From Flavobacterium zhairuonense (GTDB lineage Bacteria; Bacteroidota; Bacteroidia; Flavobacteriales; Flavobacteriaceae), in the NCBI RefSeq assembly GCF_004352915.1, contig NZ_SJSY01000072.1:62001-126000 (forward strand): 64,000 bases of DNA. The letters run 5' to 3'. Under the pieces are notes generated by a model that worked only from the letters and a program-made list of their open reading frames with translations, was not told the origin of the DNA and searched no databases. Numbering within the stretch: the first letter of the stretch is position 1; each line of letters starts with the position of its first letter. The translations under genes and the position numbers were made by a program. Below, one piece after another: positions 25,774-34,664 of this stretch.

Positions 25774-27849
25774 TTATCTCTTTAATGTAAAATGCCCTCT
25801 TAGAATAGGATGATTATCATCAATTTTTAGTGCATACCAATAGTCTGAAGCAGGAAGTGGGGTGTGGTTGAAATTCCCATCCCAACTCATTCTTGAAACA
25901 GATAATTGCGCTAATAGTTTTCCATAACGATCAAATATCGTGACTTGAGCTTGTGGATAGTTTTCCATTCCTGTTACTTGCCATACATCATTATAACTGT
26001 CATTGTTTGGAGTAAAGAAAGCTGGGAAAACTAAAACGACAAAGTTTTTTGCTGTACCGCCACAACCACCTTTTTCTCTCACATAGGCAGTTTGCAGTCC
26101 GCCCGGGACATCATAAAAAATATTTGAATCTTGGAAATTTGAACCATCAACAGAGTATTCAAAGTAAGATTGTTCTTTTTTAAGATAAATTATAGCTCTT
26201 GTTCCTTCAACATCAATACGGTCGATTTGCGGAATTTCGTGTTCTTCAACAATAATTGTTTTTCGGCTCGTACAGTTTTGCGGAGCTGGGCTTGTTACAT
26301 CAACAGTATATGTGCCACCAGTTCCTATTTCAATGGTTTGAGTTGTTGCGCCAGTTGACCATAAATAAGTCATTCCAGCTATTCCAGCATCAAGAATTTT
26401 CTTTTTAGATTGGCATAATACAACTGTTTCATCTGTAACTACGGGAGGTGTATAGACAGTAATGTTTACAGGAGTTCGGGTTGGATTTAGACAGCCATTG
26501 TTTGAAGCTTCAGCATAATAAACAGTTGATGAAGTAATGTTCGGTGCAGTAAAAATGTTTCCTGTCCAAACGCTTGTCCCTCCCGATGAAGTTGTGTACC
26601 AGCTTATAAGCCCTACATCAGTTGAAGCCTGCAATGTTACATTTCCTGGTCCGCAACGAGAAACATTTGACGAAGCTACAGTTGGTGTCGCTGGAGTTTT
26701 GTTGACAACAAGAGTAACTGATTTGCGATTGCTTTCACATCCAGCATCTACATAATAAGTAGTAGTTGAACTTAATATTGGAGTTGTGTATGGGCTTCCG
26801 GTAGCAACAGCAGTTCCGCCATTTGCTTGAGTGTACCAGCTGATTGTTGCTCCTGTAGTAGCTGTTGCATTTAAAGTAAAACTCCCTGAATCGCAAATTG
26901 GATTTGGAGTCAAAACACTTGCCTCAGGAATTGTAATTTTTGTACTTGCTGCAATTTCTAAAGGTGATTCGCCGGCAGATCCACCATATTCAACTACATA
27001 ACCTTTTGGTTGATAGTTGTCACCAGGTATTAATGATCCCGTGTTTGACAAATCATTCCAAGAACCTCGAATTCCAACTCCGGGCTGCGTAATGTGGGCA
27101 TAATCTTCATCTCCTTGATTATTAGGTTCGCCATTATTCCAAAAAGTATAAGTCATTAAAGTTCCAGCTTCAGGACCTGTTACCCATTTCCAAACACCTT
27201 CACTTTCTGCATCGCTTCCACCAATCCATCCCGTTCCTGACGCCTGTTCACCAATTAATTTGGCTTCATCAGCAGATAAGATAGTGGCCAAATATCCTTT
27301 AAGTCCATAATAAGTACTTGCCGCAGCCGCATCTCGTGCTGCGGTCCAAGTTATACCAATACTTGGGATATATAGATAAAAATGCTGTGTTGAAGGTAAA
27401 TAATTGGCATTTCCAATTGTTATTGAAAAAGTTCGCGTTCCAGATGCAGTTGCTGATGAATTTGTGAAAACTACATTTTTTACAGCAGCAATTAAATCAG
27501 AATATAGAACATCAGTTCCAGACGGACTTGTTATGCTTAATTTTCCTGCTACTGAGTCCCAGATTGTTGTTACATTAGGATGTGAAGCAGGATTTGCTAA
27601 AGTAAGCTGATCCAAACCACTTGAGTACCCAGATGAAATTTGAATATAAACGCCTTTAGTTCCTGTTTCTGCTGGATCATGTATAATATTGAAATCAGTT
27701 ACAATATTTATTGTGTTTTGTGGGCAATATAATTGATCTCCGGTTGCTTTGACGATAGGAGCAGTTGCCGTAATTTGAGCAAATCCAAAGAAACTAGACA
27801 GCAGAAAAGCTAATGAGATATATGTTTTAAGAGAGTAATTTTTTTTCAT
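25774..27849 (-). CDS. T9SS type-B cargo with C-type lectin-like domain, paralogue
   Basis: A 691-residue paralogue of the downstream gene, in the same domain order: signal peptide, shared N-terminal region (GDQLYCPQNTINIVTD), C-type lectin-like domain (about 165-295), two Ig-like repeats with WYTxxxGGT patterns, PKD-like segment, and type-B sorting tail (FFTPNNDSYNDVWQV ... FTLKR). The lectin part has GEPNNQGDEDYAHI and SWNDLS, so both EPN and WND calcium/sugar-binding motifs are present. This suggests a mannose-type carbohydrate binder, though only by motif. A palindrome lies just before the start codon. Confidence 0.92.
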   Translation of the reverse strand: MKKNYSLKTYISLAFLLSSFFGFAQITATAPIVKATGDQLYCPQNTINIVTDFNIIHDPAETGTKGVYIQISSGYSSGLDQLTLANPASHPNVTTIWDSVAGKLSITSPSGTDVLYSDLIAAVKNVVFTNSSATASGTRTFSITIGNANYLPSTQHFYLYIPSIGITWTAARDAAAASTYYGLKGYLATILSADEAKLIGEQASGTGWIGGSDAESEGVWKWVTGPEAGTLMTYTFWNNGEPNNQGDEDYAHITQPGVGIRGSWNDLSNTGSLIPGDNYQPKGYVVEYGGSAGESPLEIAASTKITIPEASVLTPNPICDSGSFTLNATATTGATISWYTQANGGTAVATGSPYTTPILSSTTTYYVDAGCESNRKSVTLVVNKTPATPTVASSNVSRCGPGNVTLQASTDVGLISWYTTSSGGTSVWTGNIFTAPNITSSTVYYAEASNNGCLNPTRTPVNITVYTPPVVTDETVVLCQSKKKILDAGIAGMTYLWSTGATTQTIEIGTGGTYTVDVTSPAPQNCTSRKTIIVEEHEIPQIDRIDVEGTRAIIYLKKEQSYFEYSVDGSNFQDSNIFYDVPGGLQTAYVREKGGCGGTAKNFVVLVFPAFFTPNNDSYNDVWQVTGMENYPQAQVTIFDRYGKLLAQLSVSRMSWDGNFNHTPLPASDYWYALKIDDNHPILRGHFTLKR

Positions 27850-27850
27850 T

Positions 27851-27873
27851 TTATAAAAGTATCACTTTTATAA
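27851..27873. promoter_or_regulatory. Palindrome directly before a T9SS cargo start codon
   Basis: TTATAAAAGT, ATC, ACTTTTATAA: a perfect inverted repeat with 10-bp arms, one base upstream of the start codon at 27849 (minus strand). It could form a weak hairpin over the translation start, or be a binding site. Confidence 0.5.
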
Positions 27874-27953
27874 TAATAAAAAAAAATATTTCAATTTCTA
27901 ACAATTAAAGCCTAAAAACAACTTTAAAATCACATTTTTTAGGCAAAATATTC

Positions 27954-28496
27954 TTAATTATTCGCTGGCCAGTTTAGTTTTTGAAATAAATCCCAAACCA
28001 CAATTCCGGCACTTACAGAGATGTTCAAAGAATGTTTGGTTCCAAGTTGAGGAATCTCGATACAGCCATCGCAAATTGCAACGGCTTCCTGTGCAACACC
28101 ATAAACCTCGTTTCCAAAAACCAATGCATATTTTTGATTTTTCTCTACTTTGAAATCTTGAAGAAAAATAGCGCTTTCTACTTGTTCTATCGCAAGTGTC
28201 AAAACATTTTCTTTTTTAAGGTTTTCTATAACTTCCAAGACATTTTCATGATGTTCCCAAGTTACAGTTTCTGTTGCGCCAAGAGCAGTTTTGTGAATTT
28301 CCTTATTTGGCGGAGTAGCTGTGATACCACACAAAATGATTTTTTCGATCAAAAAAGCATCAGCAGTTCTAAAAACAGAACCAATATTGTGCAAACTGCG
28401 AATATCATCCAAAACCAAAATTAAAGGTGTCTTGTCTGATTTTTTAAAATCTTCAATCGATTTGCGGTCTAATTCGCTATTTTCAAGTTTTCTCAT
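27954..28496 (-). CDS. TrmH-family RNA 2'-O-methyltransferase
   Basis: A 180-residue SpoU/TrmH-type methyltransferase. The three motifs are visible: LDDIRSLHNIGSVFRTAD (motif 1 with N and R), ALVFGNEVYGV (motif 2) and IPQLGTKHSLNISVSAGI (motif 3). It uses SAM to methylate ribose in tRNA or rRNA; the target is unknown. The short length lacks an N-terminal substrate-binding extension. It is separated from the DUF1573 gene upstream by a terminator. Confidence 0.9.
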   Translation of the reverse strand: MRKLENSELDRKSIEDFKKSDKTPLILVLDDIRSLHNIGSVFRTADAFLIEKIILCGITATPPNKEIHKTALGATETVTWEHHENVLEVIENLKKENVLTLAIEQVESAIFLQDFKVEKNQKYALVFGNEVYGVAQEAVAICDGCIEIPQLGTKHSLNISVSAGIVVWDLFQKLNWPANN

Positions 28497-28515
28497 TTTT
28501 GTTGTATTCAGGTCA

Positions 28516-28548
28516 TAAAAAAAGCTTCCAAAGATAAGGAAGCTTTTT
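28516..28548 (-). terminator. Terminator after the DUF1573 gene
   Basis: On the minus strand AAAAAGCTTCC pairs with GGAAGCTTTTTT around an eight-base loop, 28 bases after the stop. Confidence 0.85.
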
Positions 28549-28576
28549 CAATTATTTTATTTTGTTTTATTTCAGA

Positions 28577-29005
28577 TTAGCTTTTTACTGGATCTGGTAA
28601 AACAGTACCTTTAATAGTAAGTACTTTTGTTGGTTGTCCTTCAGCATTTGAAGTAACAGTTACAGTTTTTGTAAAAGCACCAACTCTGTCAGTAGCATAT
28701 TTTACTCCAATAATTCCTTTTGCACCTGGAGCGATTGGCTCTTTTGGTGTAGTTGGAACTGTACATCCACAAGAACCTTGTGTGTTAGTGATGATAAGTG
28801 GCTTAGTCCCGTTGTTAACAAAAACGAATTCACGTTTTCCGTCAGCATTGTGAGCGATTGTTCCGTAATCAATAGTTTCTGTTTCAAAAAGCATTCCTGC
28901 TCCTTCAACTTTAGCAACTTTAGCCGCTCCTTTTTTTGTGCTTTGTGCGTTAGAAGCTGTAACTCCAGCCACAGCTAGCATTACAAATAAAATTATTTTT
29001 TTCAT
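28577..29005 (-). CDS. DUF1573 exported protein
   Basis: A 142-residue protein with a signal peptide (cut after about residue 20, ASNAQS). The Ig-like DUF1573 domain has IDYGTIAHNADGKREF, FVNNGTKPL and the NTQGSCGCTVPTTPKEP motif with its Cys-Gly-Cys. This family is very frequent in Bacteroidota envelopes, and its role is unknown. A TAGATTTG box (minus strand, 29034-29041) is 29 bases upstream of the start. Confidence 0.92.
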   Translation of the reverse strand: MKKIILFVMLAVAGVTASNAQSTKKGAAKVAKVEGAGMLFETETIDYGTIAHNADGKREFVFVNNGTKPLIITNTQGSCGCTVPTTPKEPIAPGAKGIIGVKYATDRVGAFTKTVTVTSNAEGQPTKVLTIKGTVLPDPVKS

Positions 29006-29161
29006 TTTTATAGTCTTTGTTTAAATGATAAAACAAATCTATGTAAAATTCTGAAATGTCAGCTTAAAAAACTCTTAAAAATTTTTAATTTTTGAAGCCT
29101 TCGATATGCCACTAAAAAATTATAAATTCGCTGTCTTAATTTTCATTTAAAACATATCGAT

Positions 29162-31768
29162 TTGGCAGCTAAAGAAAAAGTGGTGAAGGAAACACCTTTA
29201 ATGAAACAGTACAACGAAATCAAGAGAAAATATCCTGATGCATGTCTGCTTTTCAGAGTTGGGGATTTTTATGAAACCTTTGGAGAAGATGCGATTAGAT
29301 CTTCTAAGATTCTTGGAATTACGTTGACCAAAAGAGGTGCTGGTTCTGATACCGAAACAGCTTTGGCTGGTTTTCCACATCATTCGATAAACACGTATTT
29401 GCCAAAATTGGTTAAAGCAGGACTTCGCGTAGCAATTTGTGATCAGCTTGAAGATCCAAAAATGACTAAAACTATCGTGAAACGTGGCGTGACTGAATTG
29501 GTTACTCCGGGAGTTTCTTTGAATGATGAGGTTTTGCAATCTAAATCAAATAATTTCTTGGCATCGGTTTATTTTGCCAATAAAAATATCGGAATTTCCT
29601 TTTTGGATGTTTCAACAGGAGAATTTTTGACCGCTCAAGGAAATGCTGAGTATATCGATAAGTTATTGCAGAATTTCAATCCGAGTGAAGTTTTGGTTCC
29701 AAAAGCAAATAAAGGCGATTTTAAAAATGCTTTCGGAGAAGATTTTCATAGTTTTTATCTAGAAGATTGGATTTATAAAGAAGATTATGCTTTAGAAACG
29801 CTAACAAAACATTTTCAGACGAATTCTTTAAAAGGATTTGGTGTCGAAGAACTGAAAGAAGGAATTATCGCTTCTGGAGCAATTCTGTATTATTTATCAG
29901 AGACACAGCATAATCGTGTGCAGCATATTACGGCAATTCAGCGAATTGCTGAAGATGCATATGTTTGGATGGACCGTTTTACGATTCGAAATTTAGAATT
30001 GTATCATAGCTACAATCCAAATGCGGTTACGCTTTTAGATGTTATAGACAAAACACTCTCTCCAATGGGAGGCCGTTTGTTGAAACGTTGGTTGGCTTTG
30101 CCTTTAAAAGATGCCAATAAAGTAAAAAGCCGACATGAAGTTGTTGCATATTTAAAATCTAATCCTGAAATCCTGCACAATATTCAATATCAGATCAAGC
30201 AAATTTCTGATTTGGAGCGTTTGATTTCTAAAATTGCCGCTGGAAAAGTTTCGCCACGTGAAATTGTTTATCTGAAAGAATCATTAGACGCCATTATCCC
30301 GATAAAAACTTTGGCGCTTGAAAGTCCGCAGGAAGCTGTAAAAGTTATTGGAGATAGTTTGCATGCTTGTGATCTGCTTCGCGAAAAAATAAAGCTAACC
30401 TTAAATCAAGATGCGCCGGTTGCGATCGCCAAAGGAAATGCAATTGCAAGCGGTATTAATGAGGAGCTTGACGAACTTCGCGCGATATCAACTTCTGGAA
30501 AAGAATATTTAGAGGGAATTGAGAGGCGAGAATCTGAGCGTACAGGAATTTCTTCTTTGAAAATATCTTTTAATAATGTTTTTGGGTATTATATTGAAGT
30601 TCGAAATACGCATAAAGATAAGGTTCCTGCAGAATGGATAAGAAAGCAGACATTAGTCAATGCAGAGCGTTATATTACAGAAGAATTAAAAGAATATGAA
30701 ACCAAAATTTTAGGAGCAGAAGAAAGAATCTATAAAATTGAGGTCGATCTTTTTGAGCAATTAGTTGCTTGGATTGCAACCTATATAAAGCCAGTTCAAA
30801 TGAACGCCAATCTTGTGGCGCAATTGGATTGTTTGTGTTCTTTCACGCAATTGGCAATAGAAAACAAATATGTTTGTCCAGAAATCGACGATACATTTGA
30901 ATTGGAAATCAAAGAAGGGAGACATCCTGTAATTGAAAAGCAATTGCCAGTTGGAACGCCGTATATTTCGAATGATGTTTATTTGGACAGAGAAACCCAG
31001 CAAATTATCATGATAACGGGGCCTAATATGTCGGGTAAGTCGGCTATTTTGAGACAAACTGCTTTGATTGTATTGTTGGCTCAAATGGGAAGTTTTGTTC
31101 CTGCTGAAAGTGTAAGAATGGGAATTGTGGATAAGATTTTCACAAGAGTAGGGGCTTCTGATAATATTTCGATGGGAGAATCTACTTTTATGGTAGAAAT
31201 GAATGAAACGGCTTCTATTTTGAATAATATTTCAGATCGAAGTTTGGTTTTGTTGGATGAAATTGGAAGAGGAACCAGTACGTATGACGGAATTTCGATT
31301 GCGTGGGCAATTGCCGAATTTTTACATGAGCATCCATCGAAAGCTAAAACTTTGTTTGCAACGCATTATCATGAATTGAATGAAATGACTGAATCGCTTC
31401 CGAGAATTCAGAATTTTAATGTGGCGGTGAAAGAATTAAAAGATACTGTTCTTTTTGTTCGTAAATTAGTAAAAGGAGGAAGTGCACATAGTTTTGGAAT
31501 TCATGTTGCAAAAATGGCTGGAATGCCACAATTGGTTATTTCGAAAGCGCAAAAACTTTTAAAGAAATTAGAAAAAAATCATTCAAGTGATGCTTTGAAC
31601 GGAATAAAATCGGCGAATGATGAAATGCAGATGAGTTTCTTTAATTTGGATGATCCTTTGTTGGAGGAGATAAAAGAAGAAATTTTGGGCCTTGATATAA
31701 ATGCGATAACACCAGTTGAAGCGTTAATGAAGCTGAATGAGATTAAAAGAATGTTGGTCAAAAAATAA
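29162..31768 (+). CDS. mutS: DNA mismatch repair protein MutS
   Basis: Mismatch recognition ATPase, 868 residues from the TTG at 29162. The first internal ATG is at 29201 and would lose 13 residues, so the TTG start is plausible. The mismatch-binding F-x-E motif is in [16 protein letters not shown]. The ATPase has [13 protein letters not shown] (Walker A), [16 protein letters not shown] (Walker B and signature) and the [10 protein letters not shown] motif. Length fits MutS1. It is monocistronic, followed by AT-rich sequence and the tRNA promoter. Confidence 0.95.
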   Translation: MAAKEKVVKETPLMKQYNEIKRKYPDACLLFRVGDFYETFGEDAIRSSKILGITLTKRGAGSDTETALAGFPHHSINTYLPKLVKAGLRVAICDQLEDPKMTKTIVKRGVTELVTPGVSLNDEVLQSKSNNFLASVYFANKNIGISFLDVSTGEFLTAQGNAEYIDKLLQNFNPSEVLVPKANKGDFKNAFGEDFHSFYLEDWIYKEDYALETLTKHFQTNSLKGFGVEELKEGIIASGAILYYLSETQHNRVQHITAIQRIAEDAYVWMDRFTIRNLELYHSYNPNAVTLLDVIDKTLSPMGGRLLKRWLALPLKDANKVKSRHEVVAYLKSNPEILHNIQYQIKQISDLERLISKIAAGKVSPREIVYLKESLDAIIPIKTLALESPQEAVKVIGDSLHACDLLREKIKLTLNQDAPVAIAKGNAIASGINEELDELRAISTSGKEYLEGIERRESERTGISSLKISFNNVFGYYIEVRNTHKDKVPAEWIRKQTLVNAERYITEELKEYETKILGAEERIYKIEVDLFEQLVAWIATYIKPVQMNANLVAQLDCLCSFTQLAIENKYVCPEIDDTFELEIKEGRHPVIEKQLPVGTPYISNDVYLDRETQQIIMITGPNMSGKSAILRQTALIVLLAQMGSFVPAESVRMGIVDKIFTRVGASDNISMGESTFMVEMNETASILNNISDRSLVLLDEIGRGTSTYDGISIAWAIAEFLHEHPSKAKTLFATHYHELNEMTESLPRIQNFNVAVKELKDTVLFVRKLVKGGSAHSFGIHVAKMAGMPQLVISKAQKLLKKLEKNHSSDALNGIKSANDEMQMSFFNLDDPLLEEIKEEILGLDINAITPVEALMKLNEIKRMLVKK

Positions 31769-31844
31769 AATAAAAATTTTTCAAGTTTAAAGTTTAGGTT
31801 ATCAGAAAGTTATAAAATAAGCAAAATATTTTTTCAAAAAACGC

Positions 31845-31909
31845 TTGTGTAATTGAATAAATGTCCTAAATTTGCACTCGCAATACAAAACAAGTCAAGT
31901 ATTGCGAGT
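31845..31909 (+). promoter_or_regulatory. tRNA promoter with leader hairpin
   Basis: TTG (31845-31847), 19 bases, TAAATTTG (31867-31874) is a near-ideal promoter. Two bases later the leader opens with an 11-bp perfect inverted repeat, ACTCGCAATAC (31876-31886) with GTATTGCGAGT (31899-31909). The transcript would start in or near its left arm and continue into tRNA-Gly. Confidence 0.75.
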
Positions 31910-31929
31910 TCTTAAACAGAATTTGAAAT

Positions 31930-32002
31930 GCGAAAATAGCTCAGTTGGTAGAGCGCGACCTTGCCAAGGTCGAGGTCGCGGGTTCGAGCCCCGTTTTTCG
32001 CT
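31930..32002 (+). tRNA. tRNA-Gly (GCC)
   Basis: A 73-base cloverleaf: acceptor GCGAAAA with TTTTCGC, D arm with AGCTCAGTTGGTAGAGC, anticodon loop TTGCCAA giving GCC, and T arm GGTTCGAGCC. No CCA is encoded. It is followed after 14 bases by tRNA-Leu. Confidence 0.97.
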
Positions 32003-32016
32003 CAAAACCATATAAT

Positions 32017-32102
32017 GCTCGGATGGTGAAATTGGTAGACACGCTGGACTTAAAATCCAGTGAACAGCAATGTTCGTGCGGGTTCAAGTCCCGCTCTGAG
32101 TA
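32017..32102 (+). tRNA. tRNA-Leu (TAA)
   Basis: An 86-base class II tRNA: acceptor GCTCGGA with TCTGAGT (two wobble pairs), anticodon loop CTTAAAA giving TAA, long variable arm around TGAACAGCAATGTTCGT, and T arm GCGGGTTCAAGTCCCGC. No CCA is encoded. Probably one transcript with tRNA-Gly. Confidence 0.97.
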
Positions 32103-32104
32103 CT

Positions 32105-32137
32105 AAAGCCTCTTCTTTTGAAGGGGCTTTTTTTATT
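32105..32137 (+). terminator. Terminator after the tRNA pair
   Basis: AAGCCTCTTC pairs with GAAGGGGCTT (with wobble pairs) and is followed by a T run, three bases after tRNA-Leu. Confidence 0.85.
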
Positions 32138-32225
32138 TGCATACTTGTGAATGATAAATTTGAGTGCTAAATTTATTAGAAATCTCAGAGTCTAAAATTA
32201 ATAATCTAAAATCTAAAATTTCTAA

Positions 32226-32603
32226 ATGGGTGCTTTTGTAATTAGCAGGCGATTTAATGATGAATATAAATTTACGTTCACTTCTCGAAAAGGGAAAGTG
32301 ATTTTTACGAGTTTGAGTTATGAGTTGCGATTTGAATGCGAGGAGGATATTGAGAAATTTAAAGTGAATATTGAGTCTGCGAAGTTTTTGAAATTTAAGG
32401 GCTCTGGCGGGAAGTATTTTTTCAAATTGATGCTGGGTGAGGTTCATTTTGCAACAAGCCGTAAATACAGTACGGAATTGCTTTTGCAAAAGGGAATAAA
32501 GGAAATTGTGACCTATTCTTCAAGATCGGAAATTTTGGATTTTTCATCAAATGAAGCAATTTTTGAAGACGAGGCTGTGGAGGAAGAAGAGGAAGTGGAA
32601 TAA
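32226..32603 (+). CDS. YegP/DUF1508-like protein
   Basis: A 125-residue protein. Its first 110 residues look like the DUF1508 (YegP) beta-sheet fold: ISRRFNDEYKFTFTSRKGKV, then a second related stretch with GKYFFKLMLGEVHFATSRKY. The C-terminal 15 residues are almost all Glu and Asp. The function of the family is unknown. TCTAAAATC-type phrases (32190-32222) sit directly before the start, as at the GH3/DUF2797 pair. Confidence 0.8.
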   Translation: MGAFVISRRFNDEYKFTFTSRKGKVIFTSLSYELRFECEEDIEKFKVNIESAKFLKFKGSGGKYFFKLMLGEVHFATSRKYSTELLLQKGIKEIVTYSSRSEILDFSSNEAIFEDEAVEEEEEVE

Positions 32604-32620
32604 TCTTATTGTGTAATATA

Positions 32621-32655
32621 AAAAAAAAGTGTCTGCTTTCGCGGACACTTTTTTT
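32621..32655 (+). terminator. Terminator after the YegP-like gene
   Basis: GTGTCTGC pairs with GCGGACAC (one wobble) around a TTTC loop, flanked by A and T runs; it may work on both strands. Confidence 0.85.
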
Positions 32656-32681
32656 ATGGTGCTGATTAAAAATCGGCATAA

Positions 32682-32708
32682 AAAAAACCATCGCTATGAT
32701 GGTTTTAA
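32682..32708 (-). terminator. Terminator after the heptad-repeat lipoprotein gene
   Basis: On the minus strand AAAACCATC pairs with GATGGTTTT and a T run follows, just after the small gene's stop. Confidence 0.8.
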
Positions 32709-32731
32709 AATTTTTAGAACTTAGGTTCTAA

Positions 32732-32947
32732 TTATTTTTTTACTTCTTCTACTTTAGCAGCAGCAGAATCAACTTTAGCAGCAGCAGAATCAACAGTTGC
32801 AGCAGCAGAATCAACAACAGCAGCAGCTGAATCAACAGCAACAGCAGCAGAATCTACAGCAGGAGCTTCAGCAGCAGCGTCAGCTTTTTTACAAGATACA
32901 ACAGTTAATACAGCAACAACAGCTAAACTTAAAAATACTTTTTTCAT
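32732..32947 (-). CDS. Small heptad-repeat lipoprotein, Lpp-like architecture
   Basis: A 71-residue protein with a lipoprotein signal (VLTVVSC, lipid on Cys19) and a mature part of about 50 residues. The mature part is made of five near-identical seven-residue units of the form xVDSAAA (about 29-63) and ends in KVEEVKK. A lipidated cysteine, a helical heptad rod and terminal lysines recall Braun's lipoprotein, though sequence similarity is not implied. The DNA has matching 21-base repeats. It is a single gene with its own TATCTTTG box (32985-32992, minus strand) and terminator. Confidence 0.8.
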   Translation of the reverse strand: MKKVFLSLAVVAVLTVVSCKKADAAAEAPAVDSAAVAVDSAAAVVDSAAATVDSAAAKVDSAAAKVEEVKK

Positions 32948-33287
32948 CTTACTTTATTATAAAAGGTTAATTATTAATTCGTGGCAAAGATATAAATTTT
33001 TTAATATGTAAAATATTTTTTCACTTTTTTTTTAAAATATTTTCGTTGCTCACGATTATCTTAGTTATCAAAAAACATGCCAAAATACGAAAAAAATATT
33101 ATATTGTAGTATTTTTTAAGGAAATTATTTTTTGTTGCATAATCGGCAAAAAAATAAGCTGTACGTATTCGTTTGCTTGCACTTTATTTTGTTTTTTGTG
33201 AGATATTCTTCAAAAGATACGGCCTCGTATTGGCTTTTTTAAGGGCTTTTTTTGATGGCAACGACCTCTAAATGGGTTTGTGGTCTT
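32948..33287. other. Non-coding stretch
   Basis: About 340 bases without a gene. Near its left end is the TATCTTTG box for the small lipoprotein. The rest is very AT-rich, with a weak GATACG...CGTATT stem near 33216. I see no further signal. Confidence 0.6.
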
Positions 33288-34529
33288 TTAGACTGTTTCT
33301 GAAACTATTTTCATGATGGAGTTTGTTGCTCCTTTGTTGTCACGAATAAAAGATTTGCAGATTTGGCTTTTTTCTTCAAAATACGCTTTGTCAGAAAGTA
33401 ATCGGTCGAAATTTTGCTTTAATTCGGTATAATTGGAAATAGAAATACATCCTCCTAATTGTACTAATGAAACGGCTTCTGCAAAATTCGAATAATTTGG
33501 CCCGATTAAAATTGGGATTCCAAATGTGGCTGGTTCCAAAATATTATGGATTCCTGGGTTTCCAAAACCGCCTCCGACATAAGCAATTGTTCCATAGCTG
33601 TATATCTTGGTTAATAAACCAATTGTATCGACTATAAAAACATTATATTTTGATAAATCGCCAGCTTGTTCTTTTTCTGAAAACAAAACGGTCGATTTTG
33701 TGATTTGTGTTTTTAAACTCGAAATTTGATCTTCTTTGATATTATGAGGCGCAATAATAAATTTTACATTTTCTGAGGCTTGATTGATGTATTCCGCTAA
33801 TAACGCTTCATCTTTTGGCCATGAGCTTCCTATGACAATTGTGGGTTGGTTGTTTTTGAATTCCGCAATAAAATCAACTTTGTTATCTCTTTCTAAAATT
33901 GCTGCAACGCGATCAAAACGCGTATCTCCAGAAACAACAACATTTTGAAATCCGATAGCTTCAATTTTTTCTTTTGATTTTTCATTCTGAACAAAAAAAT
34001 AAGTAAAAGCTTTTAGTGCTTTTCGGTAGAAACCGCCATACCATTTAAAAAACATTTGATTGTCTCTGAAAATGCCTGAAATTAAATAAGTTGGTGTTTT
34101 GCTTTTTTCTAATTCCTTTAAATAATTTAGCCAAAATTCATATTTGATGAAAAAGGCGATTTCTGGATGCGCTAATTTTAAAAACTTTTTTGCATTCCTT
34201 TTTGTGTCTAAAGGAAGATAAACAGTGGCGTCTGCAACTGTGTTATTTTTACGCACTTCGTATCCAGATGGTGAAAAAAAGGTTACGACGATTTTGTGTG
34301 CAGGATATTTTTCTTTGATTTTTTCGATAACGGGAAGTCCTTGCTCGTATTCGCCTAAAGAGGCTGAATGAAACCAGATGGTTTGGTCTTCTGGTTTGAT
34401 TTTTTCTTGTAAGGTAGAGAAAACGTCTTTTCGGCCTTCGACAAAAAGCTTAATTTTCGGACTAAATAGCGCAATGATCTTTAAGAAAAATCCTGCTAAG
34501 TGTATGGCTAAATTGTATAAAAAAAGCAT
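33288..34529 (-). CDS. waaA: 3-deoxy-D-manno-octulosonic acid (Kdo) transferase
   Basis: Adds Kdo to lipid A at the inner membrane (GT30, also called kdtA). The 413-residue product has an N-terminal hydrophobic anchor, the catalytic Glu in HSASLGEYEQGLPVI, the donor-side AYVGGGFGNPGIHNILEPA, and GPNYSNFAEA. Length fits the family. It is divergent from the DegT aminotransferase gene. The glycosyltransferase at 15.2 kb could act on the same lipopolysaccharide core. Confidence 0.93.
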   Translation of the reverse strand: MLFLYNLAIHLAGFFLKIIALFSPKIKLFVEGRKDVFSTLQEKIKPEDQTIWFHSASLGEYEQGLPVIEKIKEKYPAHKIVVTFFSPSGYEVRKNNTVADATVYLPLDTKRNAKKFLKLAHPEIAFFIKYEFWLNYLKELEKSKTPTYLISGIFRDNQMFFKWYGGFYRKALKAFTYFFVQNEKSKEKIEAIGFQNVVVSGDTRFDRVAAILERDNKVDFIAEFKNNQPTIVIGSSWPKDEALLAEYINQASENVKFIIAPHNIKEDQISSLKTQITKSTVLFSEKEQAGDLSKYNVFIVDTIGLLTKIYSYGTIAYVGGGFGNPGIHNILEPATFGIPILIGPNYSNFAEAVSLVQLGGCISISNYTELKQNFDRLLSDKAYFEEKSQICKSFIRDNKGATNSIMKIVSETV

Positions 34530-34664
34530 CTAATAATTTTTGCAGCTAAATTACATTTCTTTCGACTATTTTCATTGGTTTGAAGCTATTAATAACTATT
34601 TTTGTTCCTCCTTTTAGAGATTCTGTCAAAAAAAACAGGTCTTTAATTTTAAATGTTATTCAAA

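Noticed and set aside
28032..28424. A 130-codon frame opposite the TrmH-type methyltransferase
   Set aside because: The opposite strand encodes a recognised enzyme with all motifs; this frame is a shadow.
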